Shown one piece after another: positions 9,080 through 18,506 of a stretch of DNA of 64,000 bases (positions are counted from its first letter, which is position 1; the number at the start of each line of letters is the position of its first letter). The notes beneath the pieces are model-generated. The model did no database searches. It had not been told where the DNA came from and saw only the letters and a list, made by a program, of their open reading frames with translations. This DNA is from Pseudarthrobacter siccitolerans (GTDB lineage Bacteria > Actinomycetota > Actinomycetes > Actinomycetales > Micrococcaceae), in assembly GCF_030823375.1 (NCBI RefSeq), contig NZ_JAUSXB010000001.1, positions 4,340,001 through 4,404,000 on the forward strand, in the 5' to 3' direction. The position numbers and the translations under genes are program-made.

Positions 9080-11979
9080 TCCCACCTACTCTGGTTTAGC
9101 GTTGACAGGACGGCCTGCAGCGTCATAAGCAGTTTGTCGGTAGCAGCGCGGGCTTCCGGGTGGTGGTGTCCGTACTTATTTTGGAGTTCAGCTACATTCA
9201 ACAGTTCCAGCTCGATGGCGTCCTCGTAGCGGAACGGATCCGGCAGCCTCTCGCGCAACTCAGTCTCGGTCACTTCCTGCGGGAGTGGGAATTGGTCGGA
9301 CAAGATACTGATCACTCGCCGATAAGCCTCCGGCACATCTGTTGACCGCCCGCTTTCACGCAAGGTGTCCGCGAGGGTCCGCAGCATGGGCAGCACACTA
9401 ACCAGTCCACCTCCGGTGCGCGCATGGTCATCCACGGCCGCTTGGAGAATTTCCACCGATTCGTGAGCATGACCAGCGTCTGCAAGGGCATTTGCCAGGC
9501 TGTAACGGATTCTCGTGGTGTCGCTGTGTTCCTCTCCCAGAATCCGTGTTGACTCCACCACGTTCCACCTCAGCAACTCAAAGGCCTGCTCATGTTGGCC
9601 CTCTTCGTACAGGCTGCGGGCAAAATCGTTCCTCGCCGCCAGTAGTCGGGCATCATCCGGCAGGAGCCGCACCGCCAGCTCATAGTTGGAACGGAACGTC
9701 TCATGCGCCTCGGAGAGCCCCAGCTCATGCTGCAAGTGCGCGAACTCCAATCGGGATTCCAGAGATTCAGGCGTGTCCTTGCCGTCGCTGTTTCGCTGCG
9801 CCTTGATCAGGTGCTCATAGTGGGGCACCGCATCGCTTGGTTTGTCGGATCGAAGGTAGAGGCGGGCTACCGCCTGTTGAACGCGGACTGTCCGCGGGTG
9901 GGCAGCGCCGAGCGTCGCCCGTTGAGTATCGAGTAGGTGTCCAAGGCGTTCTTGCGCCTCTTCATCCTTGCCTGCGGCAGCCAAGGCGTCGGCCAACGCG
10001 AACTCAAGGTCCTGGACAATCCGGATGTCAGCCGCTTCACTCATGACCTCTTTCAACGCTTTGCGCCGCAACGAGATCAGGGCCTCCCACTCACCCTGCA
10101 GTTCAAGCAACCTGGCAAGAGTTGCATGCGACTTTAGAGTCTTCTCATCCGTTCCGCCGAGCCGCTGACAGCGGTCATCGTAGAAACCAGCTGCTTCCCG
10201 CGCCGCCGTACCGAGGTCTCCAAACATCACGTACGCAGCTATCAGGCACTTCTCCGCCTCTAAAGTCTGTTCACTGTCGGGTCCAGTCGTCAGACGCCAC
10301 GACCGAAGTAACCGGCGACGGGAATCCAGGGCCTGGTCCGGAACCTCCAAACCCTCACACCACTCCGCAAGCACTGTAAGGGCGTCGACGGTCTGCTGGG
10401 CAGAACTACCGAAACAGGTTTCAACAAGGTTCGCCCAGCGGGAGGTATGCTCCAGTGCCGATTCCCAATCGCCAGCCTCATACAAATTGCGCGCAAAGAG
10501 GGAAAGCATTTTGAGGCTAACGTCGTCATGCTCTCCGTGAGCTGCTATTTGGTTTTGCAACGCGGTGGTCAAGAGGGGCAGTGCATTTTCCTGCTCCCCG
10601 GCCTTGAATAGTTGCCGCGCCGCGCTCCAGCGGTTTTTTATCACATCGCGGTCAGATTCCCCCCGCTGCCTGCTCAGAAGGTCCGCTACGTAGCCGTACT
10701 GGTCTGAAGCTTCATGGTGCCTTTTCAACCAGGCAAGCGTGTGTGCTACTACTATCTCGGACTCCACAGTCCCCTGGTGATCAGGGCCCAGCAGGCGCCG
10801 TCGGCCTGATGCAGCCAGCAGGGCAAATTCCAGGCCCTCCGCGTGTTCTTTAGCCCAACTCAGGCCTGATGCCAGGATATGGTGCGCCCAAAACTTCATG
10901 AGGTGGCAGTCGCTGAAAGCCTCCATCGCTGCTGCATGGATCGTGCGTCTCACCGCCGTGGCGGCTGGTATCTCGCCCCTCTCGACAAGCCGCTCGGCCA
11001 TGGACTCATGGCAAAAGAGAGTCGTCGGGTGTGCGAAACCGTACGCTTCTATGCAGTCCTCGCTGATTTTCGTATGGAGCGCGAAGGCTTCCTCCTTCGA
11101 GCCTGAGAACCATAGGAGCGCAACCAACTCCAGTTTCGCCTGGGTCATCTGGGGATGCTTGGCACCCAGATTTCCCGACGCGCTGTCGATGGCTCCCTCG
11201 AGGATGTTCAGGGCTTCGGTGTAGTCCCCAAGTTCCCTCAGTTGTCCGCAGAGGTTCATCGCGGACCGCAAAATCATGACCTGGTTCGCTTCTCCGGTCC
11301 GGAGGCGTTCGCCATAGACATGCCCGTGGACGGCTGCACTTTCGGCGTGTCGCCGAACGGCGCCAAGCGCATTTGCGTAATTGTTGCGAATGCTTAGAAG
11401 AAGGGAGGAATCTGCATCAAAAGTACCTTCGGCAGTTGGCAGTAACTCCTCATAAAGTCCAACAGCTTCGTGTTGGCGATTAAGTGTGGCCAGAGCCATT
11501 CCCACGCCGTTCCGCGCAAGCAGGGTTTCGCGGCTGGTGGGGCCGCTCAAGCGGAGCCGGGCTGCATACAGTTGCTCGTACGTGGACAAAGCAGCGGGGC
11601 CGTCGGAGAGGGCGCGGTGCCTTGCGCCGATGCTGTCCAGGCTCTCAAGGGTGTCCTTGTGGTCGGGACCAAGTACCCGGACACGAAGATTGTGGACCCG
11701 CTGATGCAAATTCAGAGATTCCACATCCCGGGATACCGCACCTAGAGCTTCTGCATGTTCGTGGGCCAAGGTAAGTGTTAGTGGATGTTCCAGGCCTAAC
11801 ACCCGCTGGGCCCGGTTGAAGAGTTCGTCCGTGGAAGAAACCAGAGTGTGCCGGAGCCCGGCGTCGCTGGATGCAGTGAAAAGTGCGAGGTGGGCGGCAA
11901 ACACATCGGGATGCTCCGGGCCATGCTGAGTCGTCAGCGTGAGGATCATTTCCTGCGCGCGAGAGATGGCACTTTTCAT
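9076..11979 (-). CDS. Large kinesin-light-chain-type TPR protein
   Basis: A 967-aa soluble protein made almost entirely of tetratricopeptide repeats of about 42 residues. Many end in the kinesin-light-chain signature LGxxHPxT, for example VLGLEHPLTLTLAHEHA, VLGPDHKDTLESLDSIG, LLGPDHQGTVESEIVVA, TLGAAHPRTVRVQQAVA and ILGEEHSDTTRIRYSLA. No signal peptide, membrane segment, NTPase or nuclease motif is visible, so it is a repeat scaffold without an obvious effector. It uses more A/T-ending codons than its neighbours (AAA, AGT, TCT and ACT near the start), suggesting acquisition. It is antisense to truB and ribF and separates gene groups usually adjacent in actinobacteria. The ATG start at 11979 follows a GGGGG stretch that may act as ribosome binding site. 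The partner and function are unknown. Confidence 0.85.
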   Translation of the reverse strand: MKSAISRAQEMILTLTTQHGPEHPDVFAAHLALFTASSDAGLRHTLVSSTDELFNRAQRVLGLEHPLTLTLAHEHAEALGAVSRDVESLNLHQRVHNLRVRVLGPDHKDTLESLDSIGARHRALSDGPAALSTYEQLYAARLRLSGPTSRETLLARNGVGMALATLNRQHEAVGLYEELLPTAEGTFDADSSLLLSIRNNYANALGAVRRHAESAAVHGHVYGERLRTGEANQVMILRSAMNLCGQLRELGDYTEALNILEGAIDSASGNLGAKHPQMTQAKLELVALLWFSGSKEEAFALHTKISEDCIEAYGFAHPTTLFCHESMAERLVERGEIPAATAVRRTIHAAAMEAFSDCHLMKFWAHHILASGLSWAKEHAEGLEFALLAASGRRRLLGPDHQGTVESEIVVAHTLAWLKRHHEASDQYGYVADLLSRQRGESDRDVIKNRWSAARQLFKAGEQENALPLLTTALQNQIAAHGEHDDVSLKMLSLFARNLYEAGDWESALEHTSRWANLVETCFGSSAQQTVDALTVLAEWCEGLEVPDQALDSRRRLLRSWRLTTGPDSEQTLEAEKCLIAAYVMFGDLGTAAREAAGFYDDRCQRLGGTDEKTLKSHATLARLLELQGEWEALISLRRKALKEVMSEAADIRIVQDLEFALADALAAAGKDEEAQERLGHLLDTQRATLGAAHPRTVRVQQAVARLYLRSDKPSDAVPHYEHLIKAQRNSDGKDTPESLESRLEFAHLQHELGLSEAHETFRSNYELAVRLLPDDARLLAARNDFARSLYEEGQHEQAFELLRWNVVESTRILGEEHSDTTRIRYSLANALADAGHAHESVEILQAAVDDHARTGGGLVSVLPMLRTLADTLRESGRSTDVPEAYRRVISILSDQFPLPQEVTETELRERLPDPFRYEDAIELELLNVAELQNKYGHHHPEARAATDKLLMTLQAVLSTLNQSRWD

Positions 11980-12280
11980 TGCTTGAACCCCCAGGTTATG
12001 CCTGCGGCGGCCGCAGAAACACAGTTCCGCCTATTGAGTGCAACAGTATCCGAACCGCAAGGTCTAAATCTGAGACAGACTCGTCAGGCAACAGAAGTAC
12101 CGGCAGCAATAGAACGAGGTCAAAGTCGAGGGCGAATGTGACAGAAGCCTGGCCAGCGCCTCAAACGGGCGACTGTCTTGCTCGTCAAAGTGGCCCACTA
12201 ACTACAGGTAATCTTTAGAGAGTTCCGTGGCCGCTACGGTCCTGAACGTTGATACTTGCACGCAGTTAAAGGCGAGGGTG
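11980..12280. other. Divergent intergenic region between the TPR gene and ribF
   Basis: About 300 bp that must hold the promoters for the TPR gene (leftward) and ribF (rightward). A short palindromic hairpin, CTGCGG-CGG-CCGCAG, lies at about 12001-12016. The ribF frame is open from 12227 but codes for nothing family-like before 12281. I could not identify a convincing promoter pair, operator or RNA gene here. Confidence 0.5.
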
Positions 12281-13264
12281 ATGGTCTACATCTGGAACGA
12301 TCCGTCCGAGGTCCCGGCGGACTTCGGCCCATCTGTTGTCACCTTCGGGAACTTCGATGGGGTGCACCGCGGCCACCAGCAGGTGCTGTCCGAACTGATC
12401 CGCACCGCCAGGCTCACCCAGTCCAAGTCCGTGGCCGTCACCTTTGATCCCCACCCGGCCCTCATCCACCGGCCCGAGTCCGCGCCCGAGCTGATCATGG
12501 GGCTGGAGGACAAACTGGAGGCACTGGGGGAGCTGGGCCTGGACGGGATCCTGGTGATGAAGTACTCCCTGGACCTCGCCAGCCTCACCGCTGAAGAATT
12601 CGTGGAGCAGTTCCTTGTGGACTGCCTGCACGCCAGCCACGTCGTCATCGGCCATGACGCCAGGTTCGGACGCGGCAACTCGGGCGACCTGGACACCATG
12701 AAGGCGCTCGGCGGAAAGTTCGGTTTCGAGGTCCACGTCATAAGCGAGTTCGGTTCAGAAGGCTACCCGCTGCATGACGACGACGGTACGGACCGTCGCT
12801 GCTCCTCAACCTGGGTGCGCGAAGCCCTCCAGGAAGGGGACGTGTCCACTGCCGCCGCGGTGCTCGGCCGCCCGCACCGGATGCGCGGCGAAGTGGTCCA
12901 TGGCGCCGCCCGCGGCCGTGCCCTTGGCTTTCCCACTGCCAACCTTGCCTCCGCCGCCAGCGGACTCATTCCCGCTGACGGCATTTACGCCGGCTGGCTG
13001 GTTGACCAGGCCGGGACGCGCTGGCCCGCTGCCATCTCCGTCGGTTCCAATCCCACCTTCGACGGCGTCAGCCGCCAGGTGGAAGCCCACGTCATTGACC
13101 GGCCGCGGGAAGCCGTGGAGGACTTCGATCTGTACGGCCAGACAGTAGTTGTTGAATTTGTGGCGCGGCTGCGGGGCATGGTGGCCTACCGTGGGCCTGA
13201 GGCGCTGGTGGACCAGATGCGGCTGGACGTGGTCCAGGCCCACAACCTGCTGGCCAGGCGCTAA
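12281..13264 (+). CDS. ribF: Bifunctional riboflavin kinase/FAD synthetase
   Basis: Phosphorylates riboflavin to FMN and adenylates FMN to FAD. The 327-aa product has the N-terminal nucleotidyltransferase domain with GNFDGVHRGHQQ and VIGHDARFGRGNSGD, and the C-terminal riboflavin kinase domain with RGRALGFPTANL, DGIYAGWL and SVGSNPTFDG. ATG 12281 (MVYIWNDPSEVP) is chosen over the longer frame from 12227; AAAGG lies about 8 nt upstream, and an in-frame GTG at 12278 is also possible. In many bacteria ribF directly follows truB; here the TPR gene intervenes. kynA follows after 38 bp on the same strand. Confidence 0.95.
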   Translation: MVYIWNDPSEVPADFGPSVVTFGNFDGVHRGHQQVLSELIRTARLTQSKSVAVTFDPHPALIHRPESAPELIMGLEDKLEALGELGLDGILVMKYSLDLASLTAEEFVEQFLVDCLHASHVVIGHDARFGRGNSGDLDTMKALGGKFGFEVHVISEFGSEGYPLHDDDGTDRRCSSTWVREALQEGDVSTAAAVLGRPHRMRGEVVHGAARGRALGFPTANLASAASGLIPADGIYAGWLVDQAGTRWPAAISVGSNPTFDGVSRQVEAHVIDRPREAVEDFDLYGQTVVVEFVARLRGMVAYRGPEALVDQMRLDVVQAHNLLARR

Positions 13265-13302
13265 CCGTCCGCAGGGCGAACCCCGCAGCGAAAGGCAGCA
13301 CC

Positions 13303-14157
13303 GTGTCCGTTGAGAAGAACACCAGGAAGCTGGACGAAGGCATCGTCCGCGATTTCAGCTCGCGGATGAGCTATGCCTCCTATCTGCAACTGCCAACCCT
13401 GCTCAGCGCACAGCACCCGGTCAGCCATCCGGAACACCACGACGAAATGCTGTTCATCATCCAGCACCAGACCACCGAGCTGTGGCTCAAACTGGTACTT
13501 CATGAGCTGCGCAGCACCGCCGCCTGGCTCCGGGACGATGACCTGGGTTCGGCGCTCAAGGGCATTGCACGGGTCAAGCACATCCAGAAAACCCTCACCG
13601 AACAGTGGTCGGTGCTGGCTACCCTAACCCCCACCGAATACTCGCAGTTCAGGGGTTTCCTGGGGAATGCCTCCGGGTTCCAGTCGAGCCAGTACCGCGC
13701 CGTGGAGTTCATCCTCGGCAACAAGAACGGCAAAATGCTTTCGGTCTTCGAGTCCGATCCGGAGGCCCACGCCATGCTCGAGCAACTGCTCAACGCACCG
13801 AGTATCTATGACGAATTCTTGGCCTACCTGGCGCGCCAGGGTTTCGAGGTGCCGCGGTCCGTGCTGGAACGGGACGTCACCCAGGCCCACGAATTCAGGC
13901 CGGAACTCGTTCCACTGTTCAAGCACATCTACGAGAACGCTGCGGAAAACTGGGCTGCTTATGAAGCCTGCGAGGAACTGGTGGACCTGGAGGACAACTT
14001 CCAGCTCTGGCGCTTCCGGCACCTGCGCACCGTTCAACGCACCATCGGCATGAAGACGGGAACCGGCGGCTCCAGCGGCGCTGCGTTCCTGCAGAAGGCC
14101 CTCGAACTGACGTTCTTCCCGGAACTATTCGCAGTCAGGACGGAGATCGGCCAATGA
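13303..14157 (+). CDS. kynA: Tryptophan 2,3-dioxygenase
   Basis: Heme enzyme that opens the indole ring of L-tryptophan with O2 to give N-formylkynurenine, the first step of kynurenine catabolism. The 284-aa length is typical of bacterial enzymes. Visible family features are the N-terminal MSYASYLQLPTLLSAQHP, HHDEMLFIIQHQTTELWLKL (substrate and heme pocket), GFQSSQYRAVEFILG, and the heme-ligand region LWRFRHLRTVQRTIGMKTGTG. The GTG start follows AAAGG. It overlaps kynU by ATGA, so the two form a translationally coupled pair. Confidence 0.95.
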   Translation: MSVEKNTRKLDEGIVRDFSSRMSYASYLQLPTLLSAQHPVSHPEHHDEMLFIIQHQTTELWLKLVLHELRSTAAWLRDDDLGSALKGIARVKHIQKTLTEQWSVLATLTPTEYSQFRGFLGNASGFQSSQYRAVEFILGNKNGKMLSVFESDPEAHAMLEQLLNAPSIYDEFLAYLARQGFEVPRSVLERDVTQAHEFRPELVPLFKHIYENAAENWAAYEACEELVDLEDNFQLWRFRHLRTVQRTIGMKTGTGGSSGAAFLQKALELTFFPELFAVRTEIGQ

Positions 14158-15422
14158 GCATCCAGCAACAACCCGCTGCACAGCCCGCAGCAGACGCAGG
14201 AACATCATTGCAGCAGCGCGCGGCCGAACTCGACCGGCAGGACCCGCTGGCGCACTACCGGAACTTGTTCATTGGCACGGACACCCCGCTGTCCTACCTC
14301 GACGGGAACTCCCTGGGCCGGCCGCTCAAGCGGACCGCGGAGGACATCGGCGCCTTTATCCGCAATGGCTGGGGCGGCCGGCTGATCCGGGGCTGGGACG
14401 AGGAGTGGCTGGAGCTGCCCCAGACCATCGGCGACCAGCTGGGCCGGGCAGTGCTCGGCGCGGCGCCCGGGCAGACCATTATTGCCGATTCCACCACCGT
14501 GGTCCTGTACAAACTCATCCGCTCAGCCCTCGCCGCCGTGGCGGACCCGGACCGGAACGAACTGGTCCTGGACACAGGAAACTTCCCCACGGACCGCTAC
14601 CTTGTTGAGGGCATCGCCCTCGAGGAGGGCCTGACCCTTCGCTGGATCGAAACCGACCCTGCCGCCGGGGTGACCCTTGACCAGGTGCGCCAGAAAGCGG
14701 GGCCCCGCACCGCCGTCGTACTTTTAAGCCACATCGCCTATCGTTCCGGCCATGTGGCGGACCTTCCGGCGATCACCGAAGCAGTGCACGATGCCGGGGC
14801 CCTCGTTGTGTGGGACCTTTGCCACTCTGCGGGGTCGGTGGAGCTGGCCCTGGACAGCGCGGGCGTGGACTTCGCTGCCGGCTGCACTTACAAGTACCTC
14901 AACGGCGGGCCGGGGTCGCCCGCGTTCGCCTACGTGAACCAGCGCCACCTCGCCTCGCTCAACCAGCCCATCTGGGGGTGGATGGGGCGCAAGGACGCGT
15001 TCGAGATGGCGGCCGGGTATGAGCCGGCTCCCGGCATCCGCGGATTCCTCAGCGGGACGCCGGCGATTTTCGGGATGCTCGCCATGCGCGGCACGCTGGA
15101 CCTCATTGAGGAGGCCACCATGGCGGCCATCCGGGAGAAATCCGTGCAGCTGACCACCTTCGCCATCGAGATCTTCGACGCCTTGCTGGCGCCCCTCGGT
15201 GCGGAACTTTCCACGCCCCGGGAACAGGAGGAGCGGGGCAGCCACATCACCCTGGACCACCCCGCCTTCGTGAAGGAAACAGTGGCGGAGCTGTGGGACC
15301 AGGACGTGATCCCCGACTTCCGCGCTCCGCATGGCATCCGCGTGGGGCTCTCGCCGCTGAGCACCAGCTTCGGAGAGGTCCTGCACGGCATGTCCGCGAT
15401 CCGGGACCGGCTGAAAGGCTGA
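14154..15422 (+). CDS. kynU: Kynureninase
   Basis: PLP enzyme that cleaves L-kynurenine to anthranilate and L-alanine. The 422-aa product contains LSYLDGNSLGRP near the N-terminus, VVWDLCHSAGSVELAL with the PLP-ring-contacting aspartate, and GCTYKYLNGGPGSPAF with the lysine that binds PLP. It starts within the kynA stop (ATGA). No kynurenine formamidase gene is in the window, so the middle step must be supplied elsewhere or occur slowly by itself. The pair sits between ribF and rpsO, an unusual place for catabolic genes. Confidence 0.95.
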   Translation: MSIQQQPAAQPAADAGTSLQQRAAELDRQDPLAHYRNLFIGTDTPLSYLDGNSLGRPLKRTAEDIGAFIRNGWGGRLIRGWDEEWLELPQTIGDQLGRAVLGAAPGQTIIADSTTVVLYKLIRSALAAVADPDRNELVLDTGNFPTDRYLVEGIALEEGLTLRWIETDPAAGVTLDQVRQKAGPRTAVVLLSHIAYRSGHVADLPAITEAVHDAGALVVWDLCHSAGSVELALDSAGVDFAAGCTYKYLNGGPGSPAFAYVNQRHLASLNQPIWGWMGRKDAFEMAAGYEPAPGIRGFLSGTPAIFGMLAMRGTLDLIEEATMAAIREKSVQLTTFAIEIFDALLAPLGAELSTPREQEERGSHITLDHPAFVKETVAELWDQDVIPDFRAPHGIRVGLSPLSTSFGEVLHGMSAIRDRLKG

Positions 15423-15434
15423 ATTCGGACGGTT

Positions 15435-15464
15435 TCGACAAGATTGGGACGGGGCCGGTAAACT
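15435..15464 (+). promoter_or_regulatory. Probable rpsO promoter
   Basis: TCGACA (15435-15440) and TAAACT (15459-15464) are separated by 18 nt, just after the kynU stop. A start near 15471 would give rpsO a leader of about 145 nt. I see no clear S15-binding motif in that leader. Confidence 0.45.
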
Positions 15465-15617
15465 GGACGATGGATCCGGCTGCAGTCCGTGGCGGCTGGT
15501 TCCTGCTGAGCTCAGCACTGACGGGATTTCCGATTGGAGATCCCTGACACGTTGCGCCGGCAGACCCGGCAGTGAGTTTCTGACCTGGGCCCTCACGGCA
15601 CATCCCAAGGAGTTATT

Positions 15618-15887
15618 GTGGCACTTGAAGCCGCTGTAAAGCAGTCCATCATCAAGGAATACGCAACCGGAGAAGGCGACACCGGTTCACCGGAGGTCCA
15701 GGTTGCAGTCCTGACCCAGCGGATCAAGGATCTGACTGAGCACATGAAGGAGCACAAGCACGACTACCACACCCAGCGCGGTCTGCTGGCCATGGTTGGT
15801 CGCCGCAAGCGCATGCTGAGCTACCTCAAGAAGACCGACATCGCCCGCTACCGTTCGCTCATCGAGCGCCTCGGCCTGCGCCGCTAG
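15618..15887 (+). CDS. rpsO: Ribosomal protein uS15
   Basis: Primary 16S rRNA-binding protein of the 30S platform. The product is 89 aa, the normal family length, with [39 protein letters not shown] and the C-terminal [23 protein letters not shown] 15618 follows AAGGAG (15607-15612) at ideal spacing. It lies upstream of pnp as in many bacteria, with a strong hairpin between them. Confidence 0.97.
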   Translation: MALEAAVKQSIIKEYATGEGDTGSPEVQVAVLTQRIKDLTEHMKEHKHDYHTQRGLLAMVGRRKRMLSYLKKTDIARYRSLIERLGLRR

Positions 15888-16130
15888 TCGGACTTTAGGG
15901 GCGGCCCTTTCCCACACGGAACGGGCCGCCTTCTTCAAATGAAAAATTAAACAGGAGGATCAACCGCATCACGCATTCGCGGTCCTCGGTAGTGATCCCC
16001 GGGAACGGCTTCGTTGACTGAAGCCCCGGCCCGTGGGTCTCGATCGATGACCGGGTGCAGGGCCAGTAGACAGATGCTGGCTGGGTTGATGCGGCTGGAC
16101 TTCCGTCAAACAGAAACGGAGGTGACTCTC
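15888..16130 (+). other. rpsO-pnp intergenic leader
   Basis: 243 bp carrying the rpsO hairpin and the presumed pnp leader. AGGAGG at 15953-15958 matches the anti-SD but has no ATG, GTG or TTG at usual spacing. A second SD (GGAGGTGA, 16118-16125) belongs to pnp. In enterobacteria pnp leaders carry an RNase III/PNPase autoregulatory stem; I could not show an equivalent by eye. Confidence 0.4.
15900..15935 (+). terminator. Hairpin after rpsO
   Basis: GGCGGCCC (15900-15907) pairs with GGGCCGCC (15923-15930) and is followed by TTCTT. It probably ends or attenuates the rpsO transcript before pnp and may also protect the 3' end. Confidence 0.7.
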
Positions 16131-18392
16131 TTGGAGGGTCCCGAAATCCAGTTCTCGGAAGCAGTCATTGACAATGGCCGTTTTGGCAAGCGCGTAATCC
16201 GCTTCGAAACCGGCCGGCTTGCCAAGCAGGCAGCCGGCGCAGCCATGGTGTACATCGACGATGACACCGCACTGCTGTCCGCCACCACTGCCGGCAAGCA
16301 CCCGCGTGAAGGCTTTGACTTCTTCCCGCTCACGGTCGACGTCGAAGAGCGTATGTACGCTGCCGGCCGCATCCCGGGCTCGTTCTTCCGCCGTGAAGGC
16401 CGCCCGTCCACCGAGGCCATCCTGGCCTGCCGCCTGATGGACCGCCCGCTGCGTCCGGCCTTCGTCAAGGGCCTGCGCAACGAGGTCCAGATCGTGGTGA
16501 CCGTCCTGGCCATCAACCCCGACGAGCTCTACGACGTGGTGGCCATCAATGCCTCCTCCATGTCCACCCAGCTTTCCGGCCTGCCGTTCTCCGGCCCCAT
16601 CGGCGGCGTCCGCGTTGCCCTGGTCGCCGACGAAAACGGATCCCAGTGGGTTGCTTTCCCCAAGCACTCGCAGCTGGAAAACTCCGTGTTCAACATGGTG
16701 GTTGCCGGCCGCATCGCCGGTGACGACGTCGCGATCATGATGGTTGAAGCCGAAGCCACCGACAACTCCTGGAACCTCATTAAGGAACAGGGCGCCACCG
16801 CCCCCACCGAAGAGGTTGTCTCCGAGGGCCTCGAGGCTGCCAAGCCGTTCATCAAGGCACTGTGCGACGCCCAGGCCGACCTCGCCGCCCGCGCTGCAAA
16901 GCCGACCGTCGAGTTCCCCGTCTTCCTGGACTACGAGGACGACGTTTACGCCGCTGTTGAGGCTGCTGCCGGCGAGAAGCTGACGGCCGTCTTCCAGATT
17001 GCGGACAAGACCGAGCGCAACGATGCATCTGACGCGCTGAAGGATGAAGTCACCGCTGCCCTGGCCAGCCAGTTCGAGGGCCGCGAGAAGGAGCTGTCCG
17101 CAGCATTCCGCTCCGTCACCAAGCAGGTTGTGCGCCAGCGCATCCTCAAGGACCAGGTCCGCATTGACGGCCGTGGCCTGACGGATATCCGCCAGCTCAC
17201 CGCCGAAGTTGAGGTCCTGCCCCGCGTCCACGGTTCGGCCATCTTCGAACGCGGCGAAACCCAGATCATGGGTGTCACCACGCTGAACATGCTGAAGATG
17301 GAACAGCAGATCGACTCGCTGTCGCCGGTGAAGACCAAGCGCTACATGCACAACTACAACTTCCCGCCGTACTCCACCGGTGAAACCGGCCGCGTGGGTT
17401 CGCCCAAGCGCCGCGAAATCGGCCACGGTGCACTGGCAGAGCGCGCACTTGTGCCCGTCCTGCCGTCCCGCGAGGAATTCCCGTACGCCATCCGCCAGGT
17501 GTCTGAGGCTCTCAGCTCCAACGGTTCGACGTCGATGGGTTCCGTCTGCGCCTCCACTCTGTCGATGCTGAACGCGGGTGTGCCCCTGAAGGCCGCCGTC
17601 GCCGGTATCGCTATGGGCCTGGTCTCCGACCAGGTGGACGGCCAGACGCGCTACGCCGCACTGACTGACATCCTGGGCGCCGAAGACGCTTTCGGTGACA
17701 TGGACTTCAAGGTTGCCGGTACCTCCGAGTTCGTCACGGCCATCCAGCTGGACACGAAGCTCGACGGCATTCCCGCCTCGGTCCTGGCAGCAGCCCTGAA
17801 GCAGGCCCGCGAAGCACGCCTGCACATCCTTGAGGTGATGGACTCGGCCATCGACACCCCGGATGAGCTCTCCGAGTTCGCACCGCGCGTCATCGCTGTG
17901 AAGATCCCCGTGGACAAGATCGGCGAGGTCATCGGCCCCAAGGGCAAGATGATCAACCAGATCCAGGAAGACACCGGTGCCGACATCTCCATCGAGGACG
18001 ACGGCACGGTCTACATTGGCGCCACCAACGGCCCGTCTGCAGAAGCAGCACGGTCCGCCATCAACGCCATCGCGAACCCGCAGGTCCCGGAAATCGGTGA
18101 GCGCTACCTGGGTACGGTCGTCAAGACCACCACCTTCGGTGCCTTCGTATCGCTGACCCCGGGCAAGGACGGCCTCCTGCACATCTCCGAGCTGCGCAAG
18201 CTGGCGAACGGCAAGCGCGTGGACAACGTCGAGGACGTTGTCTCGGTGGGCCAGAAGGTCCAGGTGGAGATCACCAAGATCGACGACCGCGGAAAGCTCT
18301 CGCTCGCCCCGGTAGTTGCCGAGGAAGAAGGCGCCGAGGTCGAGACCGAGCGCGCCCACACCACGGAGCCTGCCGAAGGCGCTGACGTCTAA
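16131..18392 (+). CDS. pnp: Polyribonucleotide nucleotidyltransferase (PNPase)
   Basis: 3'-5' phosphorolytic exoribonuclease, active as a trimer in mRNA and sRNA turnover. The 753-aa product has two RNase PH domains joined by a helical linker, then a KH domain ([16 protein letters not shown]) and an S1 domain ([20 protein letters not shown]). The second RNase PH core contains [20 protein letters not shown]. The start is TTG 16131 ([20 protein letters not shown]) because GGAGGTGA lies 5-8 nt upstream and family proteins begin there. The frame continues upstream to 16014, but that part is unlike the family. Confidence 0.96.
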   Translation: MEGPEIQFSEAVIDNGRFGKRVIRFETGRLAKQAAGAAMVYIDDDTALLSATTAGKHPREGFDFFPLTVDVEERMYAAGRIPGSFFRREGRPSTEAILACRLMDRPLRPAFVKGLRNEVQIVVTVLAINPDELYDVVAINASSMSTQLSGLPFSGPIGGVRVALVADENGSQWVAFPKHSQLENSVFNMVVAGRIAGDDVAIMMVEAEATDNSWNLIKEQGATAPTEEVVSEGLEAAKPFIKALCDAQADLAARAAKPTVEFPVFLDYEDDVYAAVEAAAGEKLTAVFQIADKTERNDASDALKDEVTAALASQFEGREKELSAAFRSVTKQVVRQRILKDQVRIDGRGLTDIRQLTAEVEVLPRVHGSAIFERGETQIMGVTTLNMLKMEQQIDSLSPVKTKRYMHNYNFPPYSTGETGRVGSPKRREIGHGALAERALVPVLPSREEFPYAIRQVSEALSSNGSTSMGSVCASTLSMLNAGVPLKAAVAGIAMGLVSDQVDGQTRYAALTDILGAEDAFGDMDFKVAGTSEFVTAIQLDTKLDGIPASVLAAALKQAREARLHILEVMDSAIDTPDELSEFAPRVIAVKIPVDKIGEVIGPKGKMINQIQEDTGADISIEDDGTVYIGATNGPSAEAARSAINAIANPQVPEIGERYLGTVVKTTTFGAFVSLTPGKDGLLHISELRKLANGKRVDNVEDVVSVGQKVQVEITKIDDRGKLSLAPVVAEEEGAEVETERAHTTEPAEGADV

Positions 18393-18424
18393 CAGTTCCG
18401 GCTTTCCGGCACACAAGCATGAAT

Positions 18425-18459
18425 CGGCGGGGCCGGTGGATGATCCACCGGCCCCGCCG
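18425..18459 (+). terminator. GC-rich hairpin between pnp and the M16 peptidase gene
   Basis: Perfect 16-bp stem (18425-18440 with 18444-18459) around a TGA loop. No T-tract follows, so it may be a weak terminator or an RNA stability element. Confidence 0.65.
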
Positions 18460-18463
18460 CTGT

Positions 18464-18469
18464 TACGAT
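18464..18469 (+). promoter_or_regulatory. -10-like element before the M16 peptidase gene
   Basis: TACGAT just after the hairpin and 37 nt before the ATG; the gene has its own ribosome binding site (GAAAGG), so a short leader is expected. Confidence 0.4.
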
Positions 18470-18506
18470 GGCAGCCAGATCCCGGCTGCCCTTTTGAAAG
18501 GCCTCA

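Noticed and set aside
15969..18416. 815-aa minus-strand frame across pnp
   Set aside because: Antisense shadow caused by high GC at third codon positions of pnp; composition is His/Gly/Asp/Leu-rich with no family features and pnp is certain.
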